A stretch of DNA of 64,000 bases from Quadrisphaera granulorum. Its GTDB lineage: Bacteria; Actinomycetota; Actinomycetes; Actinomycetales; Quadrisphaeraceae. The notes beneath the pieces were generated by a model. That model searched no databases. It was given only the letters and a program-made list of their open reading frames with translations, and was not told where the DNA came from. Location of the stretch: the NCBI RefSeq assembly GCF_003149145.1, contig NZ_QGDQ01000013.1, positions 62,001-126,000 on the forward strand, given 5' to 3'. Made by a program: the position numbers and the translations under genes. Below are positions 44,154 through 54,342 of the stretch, in pieces. The first letter of the stretch is position 1, and each line of letters opens with the position of its first letter.

Positions 44154-44214
44154 TGTGGACGGCGCCTGTGGACAACCGACCGCGCCGGGCCCACGGGGCA
44201 CCGCCTGTGGGCGG
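44154..44214. promoter_or_regulatory. TGTGGAC-box cluster upstream of ssd
   Basis: The 234-base gap between ssd and the divergent DUF485 gene holds TGTGGACGG (44154-44162), TGTGGACAA (44167-44175) and TGTGGGCGG (44206-44214). The middle one is a perfect match to the reverse of the DnaA box TTGTCCACA. Similar words (TGTGGACAC 40478-40486 and TGTGGGCGG 40506-40514) precede the pilin gene. Role unknown. Confidence 0.4.
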
Positions 44215-44348
44215 CCGACCTGCCTGTGACCCACTCAAGTGACCAGTTCTTGACCTGGCTTTGCTTCCGTTTGACGAACACCTCGGGAGTCGCTGCACTG
44301 GGGTCGACCGGCTGGAGCGACGGAGCCCCGGCCCGACGAGGAGGCGCC

Positions 44349-44756
44349 GTGAGTACAGAGCGCAGCACCGTCCACGACACGCGATCCCCCGCCGCCGACG
44401 GCGCACCGGGTGCGCCCGCTGTCGACCTCGAGGAGGTGCGCCGCAGCGAGGAGTTCGAGGCGCTGCGCCGCTCCTTCCGCCGCGTGGTCTTCCCCACCAC
44501 CGCGGCGTTCCTGTCCTGGTACGCCCTCTACGTGCTGCTGGCCGCCTACGCGCCGGGCTTCATGGGCACCCGCCTCGGCGGGAGCACCGTCACGATCGGC
44601 CTGGTGCTGGGCCTGGGGCAGTTCGTGACGACCTTCGCCATCACCATGGCCTACCGCCGCTGGGCGGACCGCCGCTTCGACGCCCGCGCGGAGGCGCTGC
44701 GCGAACGCATCGCCGGCACACCGACCAGCACGACGGCGGGGCAGGTGCAGCCGTGA
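44349..44756 (+). CDS. DUF485 membrane protein (acetate symporter partner)
   Basis: 135 residues. Two membrane helices: FPTTAAFLSWYALYVLLAAYA and IGLVLGLGQFVTTFAITMAY, with the DUF485 motif EEFEALRRSFRRVVFPTTAAF. These small proteins are encoded directly upstream of ActP-type cation/acetate symporters (E. coli YjcH). GTG at 44349 has GAGGAGG upstream. Its stop overlaps the symporter GTG (GTGA), so the two are coupled. The N-terminal 35 residues are polar and variable. Confidence 0.9.
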   Translation: MSTERSTVHDTRSPAADGAPGAPAVDLEEVRRSEEFEALRRSFRRVVFPTTAAFLSWYALYVLLAAYAPGFMGTRLGGSTVTIGLVLGLGQFVTTFAITMAYRRWADRRFDARAEALRERIAGTPTSTTAGQVQP

Positions 44757-46387
44757 ACCTCGGCAACCCGCTCGTCAACATCTCGATCTTCGGCGCCTTC
44801 GTGGCGGTGACCATGGTCATCGTCCTGAGGGCGTCGCGGAACAACAAGACGGCCGCGGACTACTACGCCGCCGGCCGCTCGTTCTCGGGTCCGCAGAACG
44901 GCACCGCCATCGCGGGCGACTACCTCTCGGCGGCGAGCTTCCTCGGCATCGCCGGCGCCATCGCCATCTATGGCTACGACGGCTTCCTGTACTCCATCGG
45001 CTTCCTCGTGGCCTGGCTCGTGGCATTGCTGCTGGTCGCGGAGCTGCTGCGCAACACCGGCAAGTTCACGATGGCCGACGTCCTGAGCTTCCGACTGCGA
45101 CAGCGCCCCGTGCGCATGGCCGCCGCGCTGGCCACCCTGGCCGTCTGCTTCTTCTACCTGCTGGCGCAGATGGCTGGAGCGGGCGGCCTCGTGGCGCTGC
45201 TGCTGGGCATCACCGCGCCAGCGGGCCAGTACGCGGTGGTCGCCGTCGTCGGCGTCCTCATGATCGTCTATGTGCTGGTCGGCGGCATGAAGGGCACCAC
45301 GTGGGTGCAGATCGTCAAGGCGGTGCTGCTGATCGCCGGTGCGGGCGCGATGACCGTGTGGGTACTCGCCATGTACGGGTTCAACCCGTCCGCGCTCATG
45401 CAGGCCGCCATCGACACCGCAGCCGCCCAGGGCGTCGAGGACCCGGAGAAGCTCGTCGAGCCGATGAACCAGTACGGCGCCTCGGAGCTGACCAAGCTCA
45501 ACTTCCTGTCGCTGGCGCTGGCCCTGGTGCTCGGCACCGCGGGCCTGCCGCACGTGCTGATGCGCTTCTACACGGTGCCGGATGCCAAGCAGGCCCGGCG
45601 CAGCGTGGTCTGGGCGATCTGGCTGATCGGCCTCTTCTACCTGTTCACGCTGGTGCTGGGGTACGGCGCCGGGGCGCTCGTGGGACCGGAGGCCATCACC
45701 TCCGCACCGGGCGGCGTCAACAGCGCCGCTCCGCTGCTCGCCTACGAGCTGGGCGGCACGCTGCTGCTGGGCTTCATCGCGGCAGTCGCCTTCGCGACGA
45801 TCCTCGCCGTGGTGGCGGGCCTGGCCATCACCGCAGCGGCCTCCTTCGCCCACGACGTGTACGCGAGTGTCGTCAAGGACGGCAAGCCCGACCCGGGCGC
45901 GGAGGTGAAGATCGCCCGCCGCACGGTCATCGTCATCGGGGCCGTCGCCATCCTCGGCGGGATGTTCGCGGTGGGGCAGAACGTCGCGTTCCTCGTGGCG
46001 CTGGCCTTCGCCGTGGCGGCGAGCGCCAACCTGCCGACGCTCGTCTACTCGCTGTTCTGGCGGCGCTTCACCACCCGTGGCGCGCTGTGGTCGATCTACG
46101 GCGGGCTCATCAGCTGCCTCACACTGATCATCTTCTCGCCGGTGGTGTCGGGAAAGCCCAACCCCGCCAACCCGGACCAGAACCTGTCCCTCATCAAGGA
46201 CCCCTCGGTCGACTTCGCCCTGTTCCCGCTGGAGAACCCCGGCATCGTCTCGATCCCGCTGGCCTTCTTCCTCGGCTGGCTGGGCACGGTCACGAGCAAG
46301 CCGGAGCCGGACCACGAGGCGAAGGCCACCGAGATGGAGGTGCGCGCCCTCACCGGCGCCGGCGCCGAGGGCGCCGTCCAGCACTGA
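44753..46387 (+). CDS. actP: Cation/acetate (monocarboxylate) symporter ActP
   Basis: 544 residues, about 13 membrane segments of the sodium:solute symporter family. Family regions include AADYYAAGRSFSGPQNGTAIAGDYLSAASFLG, GGMKGTTWVQIVKAVLLIAGA and GLPHVLMRFYTVPDAKQAR. It is related to E. coli ActP and corynebacterial MctC, which take up acetate, pyruvate and propionate. It is followed by acs after 145 bases, so the products form an acetate uptake and activation pair. A CCTCGATCGAGG palindrome lies three bases after the stop. Confidence 0.93.
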   Translation: MNLGNPLVNISIFGAFVAVTMVIVLRASRNNKTAADYYAAGRSFSGPQNGTAIAGDYLSAASFLGIAGAIAIYGYDGFLYSIGFLVAWLVALLLVAELLRNTGKFTMADVLSFRLRQRPVRMAAALATLAVCFFYLLAQMAGAGGLVALLLGITAPAGQYAVVAVVGVLMIVYVLVGGMKGTTWVQIVKAVLLIAGAGAMTVWVLAMYGFNPSALMQAAIDTAAAQGVEDPEKLVEPMNQYGASELTKLNFLSLALALVLGTAGLPHVLMRFYTVPDAKQARRSVVWAIWLIGLFYLFTLVLGYGAGALVGPEAITSAPGGVNSAAPLLAYELGGTLLLGFIAAVAFATILAVVAGLAITAAASFAHDVYASVVKDGKPDPGAEVKIARRTVIVIGAVAILGGMFAVGQNVAFLVALAFAVAASANLPTLVYSLFWRRFTTRGALWSIYGGLISCLTLIIFSPVVSGKPNPANPDQNLSLIKDPSVDFALFPLENPGIVSIPLAFFLGWLGTVTSKPEPDHEAKATEMEVRALTGAGAEGAVQH

Positions 46388-46389
46388 AT

Positions 46390-46401
46390 CCTCGATCGAG
46401 G
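46390..46401. other. 12-bp palindrome after actP
   Basis: CCTCGATCGAGG, a perfect palindrome just behind the symporter stop. It is too compact for a normal terminator loop, so a protein site is equally possible. Confidence 0.3.
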
Positions 46402-46532
46402 ACGACGACCGACGGGTGACCAACCGGGTGCAACCACCCTGGGGGCCACCAGACCCGCTGGCTAGGGTCGGCACAGGCCGTTCCCTGCCGACCCGTGGAG
46501 CACCACCACGCCTGCACGACCCGGAGGACGCA

Positions 46533-48515
<1,983 letters not shown>

Positions 48516-48559
48516 AGGGCTGGCTGAGTCGCTGAGTCGCTGGCTGAGCAGTCGTTCGT

Positions 48560-48628
48560 CGACGGAGGGGGCGGCCCGGTGATGCGCCGACCAGGTGGTC
48601 ACCACGGAAAACAGCGCCCCCTCCGTCG
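48560..48628. repeat. 69-bp long inverted repeat behind acs
   Basis: Perfect 14-bp arms CGACGGAGGGGGCG (48560-48573) and CGCCCCCTCCGTCG (48615-48628) enclose 41 bases. Inside, GGTGA/TCACC and GACC-aggt-GGTC can pair as a second stem. It could be an acs terminator, or a small non-coding structured or mobile element. It follows a run of TGA-containing short repeats after the acs stop (48513-48550). Confidence 0.6.
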
Positions 48629-48650
48629 CGCGGGAGCTCAGGGGCACCCC

Positions 48651-48656
48651 TAGGCT
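48651..48656 (+). promoter_or_regulatory. Candidate -10 of the holin-like gene
   Basis: TAGGCT, about 80 bases before the GTG at 48735, which has its own ribosome site. No -35 recognised. Confidence 0.3.
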
Positions 48657-48734
48657 CGCCGACCAGGGACCATGCCCGCAGTGCACCGCTCCACAGCGTG
48701 TGCGCTGCCCGTCGATCATGAGGAGGCAGCCGCC

Positions 48735-49127
48735 GTGAGCCACAGCGCAGGCGCCAGCGAGCGCACCATCGGCCAGCTGGTGGCCGACGCCAGCCGTGAC
48801 CTGTCGGCCCTCGTGCGCGCCGAGATCGCGCTCGCCAAGGCCGAGATCACCGCGGAGGTGAAGCAGGGCGCCATCGGCGCCGGGCTGTTCGTCGGCGCCG
48901 CGGTGTTCGGCGGCATCGGCGGCCTGTTCCTCCTGCTGGCGTTCGCGTGGCTGCTGACGCTGTGGCTGCCGTACTGGGCGGCGTTCCTCATCGTGGCGGT
49001 GCTGCTGTTCCTGGTGGCCGGGGTGCTGGCGTTCATCGGCAAGGGCCGCATCAGCAAGGTCGGCAAGCCGGAGCGGACCATCGCCACCTCGAAGCAGTCG
49101 ATCGAAGCCATCAAGGGTCACCGCTGA
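48735..49127 (+). CDS. Holin-like membrane protein (Phage_holin_3_6/DUF1469 family)
   Basis: 130 residues. An amphipathic N-terminal helix (TIGQLVADASRDLSALVRAEIALAKAEITAEVKQG) is the family signature; two membrane helices follow (GAGLFVGAAVFGGIGGLFLLLAFAWLL and AAFLIVAVLLFLVAGVLAFIG), then a basic tail. Despite the family name these are chromosomal proteins of unknown role in actinobacteria (Rv3669 position). GTG at 48735 has AGGAGG eight bases upstream. It sits between acs and the EphE-like gene. Confidence 0.83.
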   Translation: MSHSAGASERTIGQLVADASRDLSALVRAEIALAKAEITAEVKQGAIGAGLFVGAAVFGGIGGLFLLLAFAWLLTLWLPYWAAFLIVAVLLFLVAGVLAFIGKGRISKVGKPERTIATSKQSIEAIKGHR

Positions 49128-49190
49128 CGGCAGCTGACCGGCGGCCATGAGGGAGCGGTCAGGCAGCACCGTGTGGAGGGGGGAGGCCCC

Positions 49191-50153
49191 GTGAGGGACC
49201 TCCCCCGCGGTCTGCGCGCGGGGCCGCCTGTCGATGCCGCAGACCTCCTCGACCCCGGCCCCTGGCGGCACCGCTACGTCACGGCCAACGGGTGCCGCTT
49301 CCACGTCGCCGAGTCCGGCCCCGACGACGGCGCCGCCCCGCTCGTGCTGCTGCTGCACGGTTTCCCGCAGTCGTGGCGGGCCTGGAAGCACCAGCTCGTG
49401 GCCCTGGCGGCGGCGGGCTATCGCGCCGCGGCGATGGACCTGCGCGGCAGCGGTGCCTCCGACAAGCCCCCGCGTGGCTACGACACCGCCACCCTCACAG
49501 CGGACGCCGCCGGCGTGGTGAAGGCACTCGGCGCCCAGCGCGCCGTGCTCGTGGGCAGCGGCTGGGGCGCGTGGGCGGCGTGGGCCTCCCCCGCCCTGCA
49601 GCCGGCCACCACGGCCGCGATCGCCAGTCTGGGCGAGCCGCACCCGCTGCTCGCCCTGCGCCAGCCGTGGCGCGTGCTCACCCCCTCTGCCGCCAAGCAC
49701 GTGGCCCGGGTGCAGGTGCCCGCCTTCCCCGAGTGGGCGGTGCGCGACGGGTCGATGGTCGAGGAGGTGCTGCGCGCGTGGGGGGCACCCGGCTGGGCCG
49801 ACGACGCCGTCGTCGCCGAGCACGCGCAGGCGCTGCGGGTGCCGTTCGCCGCGCACGCCGCGCTGGAGTGCTACCGGTGGATGGCCCGCTCACGGGTGCG
49901 CGCCGATGGGCACGCTTTCGCCCGGTCGCTCTCCCGCCCGGCCGCCGTCCCCGTGCTCACCGCGCAGGGCACGCTCGATGGTGCCGTCGTCCCCGGTTCC
50001 TGCCGCCGCAGCGTCCGCTGGGCCGGCGCGGCCTACCGCTGGGCCGAGGTGCCCGGTGCCGGGCACTTCCTGGGCGAGGAGGCTCCGGAGGTCACCTCCG
50101 AGCTGCTCCTGGACTGGCTCGGCACGCTCCATCTGGCCACCGACCCGCACTGA
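49191..50153 (+). CDS. EphE-like alpha/beta hydrolase with altered nucleophile position
   Basis: 320 residues. Epoxide-hydrolase-type fold: oxyanion motif HGFP (residues 56-59), DLRGSGASDKPP, and the catalytic-His region VPGAGHFLGEEAPE. The nucleophile elbow reads VGSGWGAW, so the position that is normally Asp in epoxide hydrolases (VGHDWG) or Ser in esterases is Gly124. Either Ser123 has taken over or the enzyme is inactive or atypical. Its location between the holin-like gene and marP matches Rv3670 (ephE) in Mycobacterium. GTG at 49191 has GGAGG upstream. Substrate unknown. Confidence 0.8.
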   Translation: MRDLPRGLRAGPPVDAADLLDPGPWRHRYVTANGCRFHVAESGPDDGAAPLVLLLHGFPQSWRAWKHQLVALAAAGYRAAAMDLRGSGASDKPPRGYDTATLTADAAGVVKALGAQRAVLVGSGWGAWAAWASPALQPATTAAIASLGEPHPLLALRQPWRVLTPSAAKHVARVQVPAFPEWAVRDGSMVEEVLRAWGAPGWADDAVVAEHAQALRVPFAAHAALECYRWMARSRVRADGHAFARSLSRPAAVPVLTAQGTLDGAVVPGSCRRSVRWAGAAYRWAEVPGAGHFLGEEAPEVTSELLLDWLGTLHLATDPH

Positions 50154-50177
50154 ACGCCCCACCCCGCGCCAGGCAGC

Positions 50178-51362
50178 TCAGCCGCTGGTGCAGCGTCCCG
50201 TGGAGACAGGCTGGGTGGCCTCCTGAGCCTTCTGCAGCACCGGCCTGGCCTCGTCGAGGGTGAGGGCATAGCCGGTGGCGGTGTCGGTCAGGGACCGCGC
50301 GAAGACCACACCCACGATGTTGCCGCCCGGGTCGAGCAGCGGCCCGCCGGAGTTGCCGGGTTCGATGTCGGCGGCGAGGGAGTACACCTGGCGGATGACG
50401 GTCGCCTCGCCGTAGATGTCCTTGCCCTCGGCGCGCACCACCTCGCGGACGCGGGCGGGGACGGCGGTGAACGGTCCGTCCTGGGGGAATCCGGCGACGA
50501 CGGCGTCGGCGGACGCACCGAGCTGGCGCCCGGTACCCAGCGGCTCGGCGCGCAGCTTCGGCACGGCGAGCACGGCCAGGTCCTCGGCGGGGTCGAAGAG
50601 CACCACGGTGGCGTCGTACCGCTCGCCCTTGCCGCCGACCTGCACCTGCGGCGCGTCGACCCCGGCGACGACGTGTGCGTTGGTGACGACGCGCTGCGGC
50701 GCCACGACGAAGCCACTGCCCTCGCTGCCCCGCCGGCACGCCTCGGCGGTGCCGGTGACCTTGACGATGCCTCCCTGCGCCACGGAGGCCGCCCCGCCGA
50801 CCACGGCGTCGTTGGGGGCCGCCACGGGCGTCACCGGCTCGGCACCGGTGCCGCTGAACACGCGGGGGAAGTCGTTGGCCTCCACCACGGAGCGGAACCC
50901 GGCGAACAGCGTGTCGGCCTGCGGCGGCACGAGCGTGCCGATGGTGGCGATGACACGGGAGGAGGCGACGGCGCGCGCCAGCGTAGGCATCGGGCCCGCC
51001 CGGACCGCCCCCGCCACGAACCACGCGACGAGGGCCACCGCGACCACCGCGGCGACGGCCCCGAGCGCGGAGTCGACCACCTGCGCGGGCTGCCAGGTGA
51101 TGACCTCACGCAGCCGCCGTCCCAGCATGGCCCCGAGCAGCTGGCAGCCCCACGCGATGAGCAGCACGCCCACCACGACGACGACGGTCCGCGTACGCCC
51201 CGGCTCCATGCGCTCCACGAGCAGCGGCAGCAGCCACATCCCCAGCCCGGCGCCGGCGATGAAGGCGCCCACCGAGAGGAGCCCCACCACGAGGCCCTGC
51301 CGCAGGCCCGACAGCCCGTACACGATGAGCAGCAGGAGGAGGACGACGTCGAGGGTGCTCAC
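50178..51362 (-). CDS. marP: MarP-like membrane serine protease (CvpA + trypsin)
   Basis: 394 residues. Four N-terminal membrane helices form a CvpA/colicin V-like domain (residues 1-120), then a periplasmic chymotrypsin-fold protease with His230 (NAHVV), Asp261 (PAEDLAVLAV) and Ser338 (GNSGGP). Cys209 and Cys391 match the redox-sensitive disulfide pair of M. tuberculosis MarP, which is needed for acid and oxidative stress survival through cleavage of peptidoglycan hydrolase RipA. A RipA-like NlpC/P60 protein is encoded at 8 kb. GTG at 51362 overlaps the NUDIX stop (GTGA). Confidence 0.92.
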   Translation of the reverse strand: MSTLDVVLLLLLIVYGLSGLRQGLVVGLLSVGAFIAGAGLGMWLLPLLVERMEPGRTRTVVVVVGVLLIAWGCQLLGAMLGRRLREVITWQPAQVVDSALGAVAAVVAVALVAWFVAGAVRAGPMPTLARAVASSRVIATIGTLVPPQADTLFAGFRSVVEANDFPRVFSGTGAEPVTPVAAPNDAVVGGAASVAQGGIVKVTGTAEACRRGSEGSGFVVAPQRVVTNAHVVAGVDAPQVQVGGKGERYDATVVLFDPAEDLAVLAVPKLRAEPLGTGRQLGASADAVVAGFPQDGPFTAVPARVREVVRAEGKDIYGEATVIRQVYSLAADIEPGNSGGPLLDPGGNIVGVVFARSLTDTATGYALTLDEARPVLQKAQEATQPVSTGRCTSG

Positions 51363-52075
51363 CGGGCGCCCTCCGGCAGGCCACCGGTGACGGCCGACAT
51401 CGGCAGCGCGCGCGAGGAGTCCCAGGGGCGCTCCAGGCCGGCCACGCGCAGCAGCACGTCGAGGACGGCGGCGGTGAAGCCCCAGGCGACCAGCCCGCCG
51501 TCGTCGCCGTCCGGCGCCTCCAGGGCGAACGTCGGCCCGGTCCAGCCGGACCGGGTGCGGACCACGGCGCGGGAGGCGGGGTCGGTGAGCACGGCCAGCG
51601 GGACCCGCAGCACGCGGGCCACCTCCACGGGGTCGCCCACGGCCAGCGACGACGGCACGGGCTCCCACGCGAGGACGGGCACCACCGAGGCGCCCGTGGG
51701 CGGCACGTGCAGCGCCGGCGCGACGCCGAGCACCTCCACGCCAGCGGTGTCGAGGCGGACCTCCTCGCGCGCCTCGCGCAGCGCCGCGCGCACGGGGTCG
51801 CCGCCGTCGTCGTTCTCGACGCCCCCGCCGGGGAAGGCGATCTGACCGGAGTGCGAGCGCAGACCGGACGCCCTCTCGAGGAGGACGACGTCACCCGCCC
51901 CGTCGGCGCCGGGGCCGAAGAGCACGAGCACCGCCGCGCGGCGGCCGCTGCGGGCGCCCAGGTGGACGCCCTCGGCGCGGGCGGCGCGGGTGCGCTCCCC
52001 CAGGTGCTCGGCCACGGCCTCGCCCACCTGCGGCAGGGAGCCGGCGAGACGCTCCAGCCAGTCGGGCCGCGTCAC
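51359..52075 (-). CDS. NUDIX CoA diphosphatase (NudL-like)
   Basis: 238 residues. The CoA-pyrophosphatase signature [20 protein letters not shown] precedes a NUDIX box with REAREEV; the box has a slightly longer loop (ENDDGGDP) than the consensus. Such enzymes split CoA and its derivatives to 4'-phosphopantetheine and ADP. The gene is translationally coupled on both sides: GTG overlaps the nth stop and its stop overlaps the marP start. The nth-nudix-marP order is conserved in actinobacteria. Confidence 0.87.
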   Translation of the reverse strand: MTRPDWLERLAGSLPQVGEAVAEHLGERTRAARAEGVHLGARSGRRAAVLVLFGPGADGAGDVVLLERASGLRSHSGQIAFPGGGVENDDGGDPVRAALREAREEVRLDTAGVEVLGVAPALHVPPTGASVVPVLAWEPVPSSLAVGDPVEVARVLRVPLAVLTDPASRAVVRTRSGWTGPTFALEAPDGDDGGLVAWGFTAAVLDVLLRVAGLERPWDSSRALPMSAVTGGLPEGAR

Positions 52076-52827
52076 CCCGGACCCGCCAGGACCGGAGGGG
52101 CCGCGACGGGGGGACCGGGCTTGACGAGGGCGGCCGCCTTCATGGGGTCGGTCTCGCCCGCCCCGTAGGAGGGGCAGTCGCGGGCGATCGGGCAGGCGCC
52201 GCACGCGGGCCGTCGGGCGTGGCAGGTGCGCCGCCCATGGAAGATCATCCGGTGGCTCAGCGGGGTCCAGTCGGCCTTGGGGAAGAGCGCGGCGAGGTCG
52301 GTCTCGACGTCCACCGGGTCCTCGTGGGTGGTCCAGCCGAAGCGGCGCGACAGCCGCCCCACGTGCGTGTCCACAGTGATGCCGGGGAGGCCGAACGCGT
52401 CCCCGCGCACCACGTTGGCGGTCTTGCGGCCGACCCCCGGCAGGGTGACGAGGTCTTCCAGGCGGCGCGGCACCTGCCCGCCGTAGACCTCGACGAGGCG
52501 GGTGGCCAGGCCTTGCACCGACGCGGCCTTGGCCCGGTAGAAACCCACCGGGCGCAGCACCTCCTCCAGCGCCGTGCGGTCGGCGCCGGCGAGGGCCTCC
52601 GGGGTGGGCCAGGTGGCGAACAGCTCCGGCGTGACGCTGTTGACGCGCACGTCCGTGGTCTGCGCGGACAGCACCGTGGCCACGAGCAGCTGGAACGGTG
52701 AGGTGAAGTCGAGCTCGCACCGCGCGTCGGGGTAGCGCTCCGCGAGCGCGCGGTGCATGCGGCGGGCCCGGCGCACCAGCGCGAGCGGCGTCTCGCGCTC
52801 GACGCTGACGGTCGACGAAGGCCTCAC
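52072..52827 (-). CDS. nth: Endonuclease III
   Basis: 251 residues. DNA glycosylase/AP lyase that removes oxidised pyrimidines. Helix-hairpin-helix [12 protein letters not shown] with catalytic Lys135, catalytic Asp153 in TVDTHVGRL, and [4Fe-4S] cysteines 202, 209, 212, 218 in the C-x6-C-x2-C-x5-C pattern. GTG at 52827 lies six bases after TACCCT with no ribosome site, suggesting a leaderless transcript that would lead into the NUDIX and marP genes. The C-terminal Pro-rich tail is variable. Confidence 0.96.
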   Translation of the reverse strand: MRPSSTVSVERETPLALVRRARRMHRALAERYPDARCELDFTSPFQLLVATVLSAQTTDVRVNSVTPELFATWPTPEALAGADRTALEEVLRPVGFYRAKAASVQGLATRLVEVYGGQVPRRLEDLVTLPGVGRKTANVVRGDAFGLPGITVDTHVGRLSRRFGWTTHEDPVDVETDLAALFPKADWTPLSHRMIFHGRRTCHARRPACGACPIARDCPSYGAGETDPMKAAALVKPGPPVAAPPVLAGPG

Positions 52828-52833
52828 CAGCGC

Positions 52834-52839
52834 AGGGTA
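52834..52839 (-). promoter_or_regulatory. -10 hexamer of nth
   Basis: TACCCT on the minus strand, six bases before the GTG at 52827; leaderless geometry, heading an nth-nudix-marP unit. Confidence 0.5.
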
Positions 52840-52867
52840 CGGGCGTTCACCGAGAGCACCGGGGAGG

Positions 52868-52904
52868 TCAGCGCGCGCGGCGGACGGATCAGCGCGCGCG
52901 GCGG
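52868..52904. repeat. 16-bp direct repeat at the crp stop
   Basis: TCAGCGCGCGCGGCGG at 52889-52904 (carrying the crp stop codon) and again at 52868-52883. The offset is 21 bases, so the second stop is in frame with the first. Confidence 0.8.
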
Positions 52905-53566
52905 CGCAGCCGCTCCACGTCGAGCAGGTTCACCGAGCGGGCCTCGAGGCGCACCCAGCCGCGGGCGGCGAAGTCGGCCAGGGCCTTGTTGACCGTCTCG
53001 CGCGAGGCGCCCACGAGCTGGGCCAGCTCCTCCTGGGTGAGGTCGTGCTGGACGAGCAGCCCCGACTCGGTAGTGCGCCCGAAGCGCAGCGCTAGGTCGA
53101 GCAGGGTGCCCGCCACGCGACCGGGCACGTCGGTGAAGACGAGGTCGGCCAGGGCCGAGTTCGCGCGACGCAGCCGGCGCGCCAGCGCCTTGAGCAGCTG
53201 CTGCGCCACTTCCGGGCGCGGGCCCATCCAGGCGTACAGCTCCTCGTAGTCGAGAGCGATGAGCCGCGCCGGGCCGACGGCCACGGCGCTGGAGGTACGC
53301 GGCCCCGGGTCGAACCAGCTCAGCTCGCCGAACATCTCCCCCGGGCCGAGCACCGCGAGGAGGTTCTCGCGCCCGTCCGGCGAGGTCCGACCCAGCTTGA
53401 TCTTGCCGTTCTGGATGACGTAGAGCTCCGCGGGGTCGTCGCCCTGGGAGAAGAGCACCTGCCCCCGCTTGAGCTCGACCACCCGCGCCAGGGACAGCAG
53501 CGCCTCCGCGGCCTCCTCGTCCACCCCGACGAACAGGGGGGCGCGTCGCAGAACGTCCTGATCCAC
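52889..53566 (-). CDS. crp: Crp/Fnr-family global regulator (GlxR/Crp-like)
   Basis: 225 residues, the standard length of actinobacterial Crp/GlxR. The cAMP-binding domain contains [22 protein letters not shown] (Glu, Arg and Ser contacts), and the helix-turn-helix is [33 protein letters not shown]. It controls carbon metabolism genes, often including acetate use; acs and actP lie nearby. GTG at 53566 is chosen to match family length; CAGACT seven bases upstream may be a weak -10. A strong terminator separates it from ridA upstream. Confidence 0.94.
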   Translation of the reverse strand: MDQDVLRRAPLFVGVDEEAAEALLSLARVVELKRGQVLFSQGDDPAELYVIQNGKIKLGRTSPDGRENLLAVLGPGEMFGELSWFDPGPRTSSAVAVGPARLIALDYEELYAWMGPRPEVAQQLLKALARRLRRANSALADLVFTDVPGRVAGTLLDLALRFGRTTESGLLVQHDLTQEELAQLVGASRETVNKALADFAARGWVRLEARSVNLLDVERLRRRAR

Positions 53567-53601
53567 GCGCGGCAGTCTGCCGCACGGAGCACCCGACGGC
53601 T

Positions 53602-53635
53602 CGCGGCGGACCACCCTGCCGGGTGGTCCGCCGCG
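53602..53635 (-). terminator. Terminator of the DUF4177-ridA unit
   Basis: Perfect 15-bp stem (53602-53616 with 53621-53635; GCGGACCACCC pairing with GGGTGGTCCGC) and tgcc loop, 25 bases after the ridA stop, with no T-tract. It insulates crp. Confidence 0.75.
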
Positions 53636-53659
53636 CGTCGCCCGGGCGTCAGCTGGCCG

Positions 53660-54124
53660 TCAGGCGACCTCGGCGACGACCTCGAGCTCGACGGGAGCGG
53701 CCAGCGGCAGCTGGGCCACGCCGACAGCGGAGCGGGCGTGGCGCCCGGCCTCGCCGAAGACCTCGGAGAACAGGTCACTGGCGCCATTGGCGACGGCCGG
53801 CTGGCCGGTGAAGCCGTCGGCGCTGGCGACGAAGACGACGAGCTTGACGATCCTCACGACGGCGTCGAGACCGACCTCGGCGTCGAGAGCGGCAATGGCG
53901 TTGAGGGCCGCGGTGCGGGCCTGCTCCTTCGCGGTGGCGGGGTCGACGAGGCCGTCACCCTCACCGACGAGCCCGGTCACGGGGAGCGCGCCACCGACGA
54001 ACGGCAGCTGGCCGGAGGTGAAGACCAGCGAACCGGTCCGCACGGTCGGCACGTAGGAGGCCACCGGTGCCGCCACCGGAGGCAGCTGCAGGCCGAGGGC
54101 TGCGAGGTTCTCGCGTGCTCCCAC
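53660..54124 (-). CDS. RidA-family protein (YjgF/YER057c/UK114)
   Basis: 154 residues. The RidA fold has SGQLPFVGGALPVTGLVGEGDGLVDPATAKEQARTAALNAIAALDAEVGLDAVVRIVKLVVFVAS. Archetypal RidA members hydrolyse reactive enamine/imine intermediates; the key Arg of archetypal RidA (in the C-terminal RSAVGVAQLPL region) is present as RSAVG. Subfamily uncertain. GTG at 54124 follows the DUF4177 stop by three bases, so the two are coupled. A hairpin terminator follows. Confidence 0.88.
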   Translation of the reverse strand: MGARENLAALGLQLPPVAAPVASYVPTVRTGSLVFTSGQLPFVGGALPVTGLVGEGDGLVDPATAKEQARTAALNAIAALDAEVGLDAVVRIVKLVVFVASADGFTGQPAVANGASDLFSEVFGEAGRHARSAVGVAQLPLAAPVELEVVAEVA

Positions 54125-54127
54125 GGG

Positions 54128-54286
54128 TCAGCCCTGCTTCGGGCGCTTGAGGTAGGCCACGAGGCCGTTGCCGCCGGGACCCGGCACGACCTGCACCAGC
54201 TCCCAGCCCTCCTCGCCGAAGTTGTCGAGGATCGCCTTGGTGCTGTGCACGATGAGGGGCGCTGTCAGGTACTCCCACTGGGTCAC
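54128..54286 (-). CDS. DUF4177 small protein
   Basis: 52 residues: starts VTQWEYLTAPLIVHSTKAIL and contains NFGEEGWELVQVVPGPGGNG followed by LVAYLKRPKQG. The WEY...GWELV pattern is the DUF4177 signature, a single small alpha/beta domain of unknown function found at this position (after the ArsA pair) in actinobacteria. GTG at 54286, with TAGGCT eight bases upstream and no ribosome site. Directly upstream of ridA (three bases) and divergent from the first ArsA-like gene. Confidence 0.85.
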   Translation of the reverse strand: MTQWEYLTAPLIVHSTKAILDNFGEEGWELVQVVPGPGGNGLVAYLKRPKQG

Positions 54287-54294
54287 GCCTGGCG

Positions 54295-54300
54295 AGCCTA
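54295..54300 (-). promoter_or_regulatory. -10 hexamer of the DUF4177 gene
   Basis: TAGGCT on the minus strand, eight bases before the GTG at 54286; leaderless geometry. Confidence 0.45.
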
Positions 54301-54329
54301 GTCCGGGGGCGCACCGGCGGTCCCCTCCG

Positions 54330-54335
54330 TACTGT
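54330..54335 (+). promoter_or_regulatory. -10 hexamer of the first ArsA-like gene
   Basis: TACTGT, seven bases before the GTG at 54343; leaderless geometry. It lies back to back with the DUF4177 promoter. Confidence 0.5.
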
Positions 54336-54342
54336 CGCCCAC

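Noticed and set aside
44154-44214. DnaA-box-like cluster as a replication origin.
   Set aside because: Only one perfect box, no AT-rich unwinding region and no dnaA/dnaN/gyrB nearby; a regulatory role is likelier.
48735-49127. Holin-family membrane protein as evidence of a prophage.
   Set aside because: The family is chromosomal in actinobacteria at this exact position between acs and ephE-like genes; no other phage genes are present.
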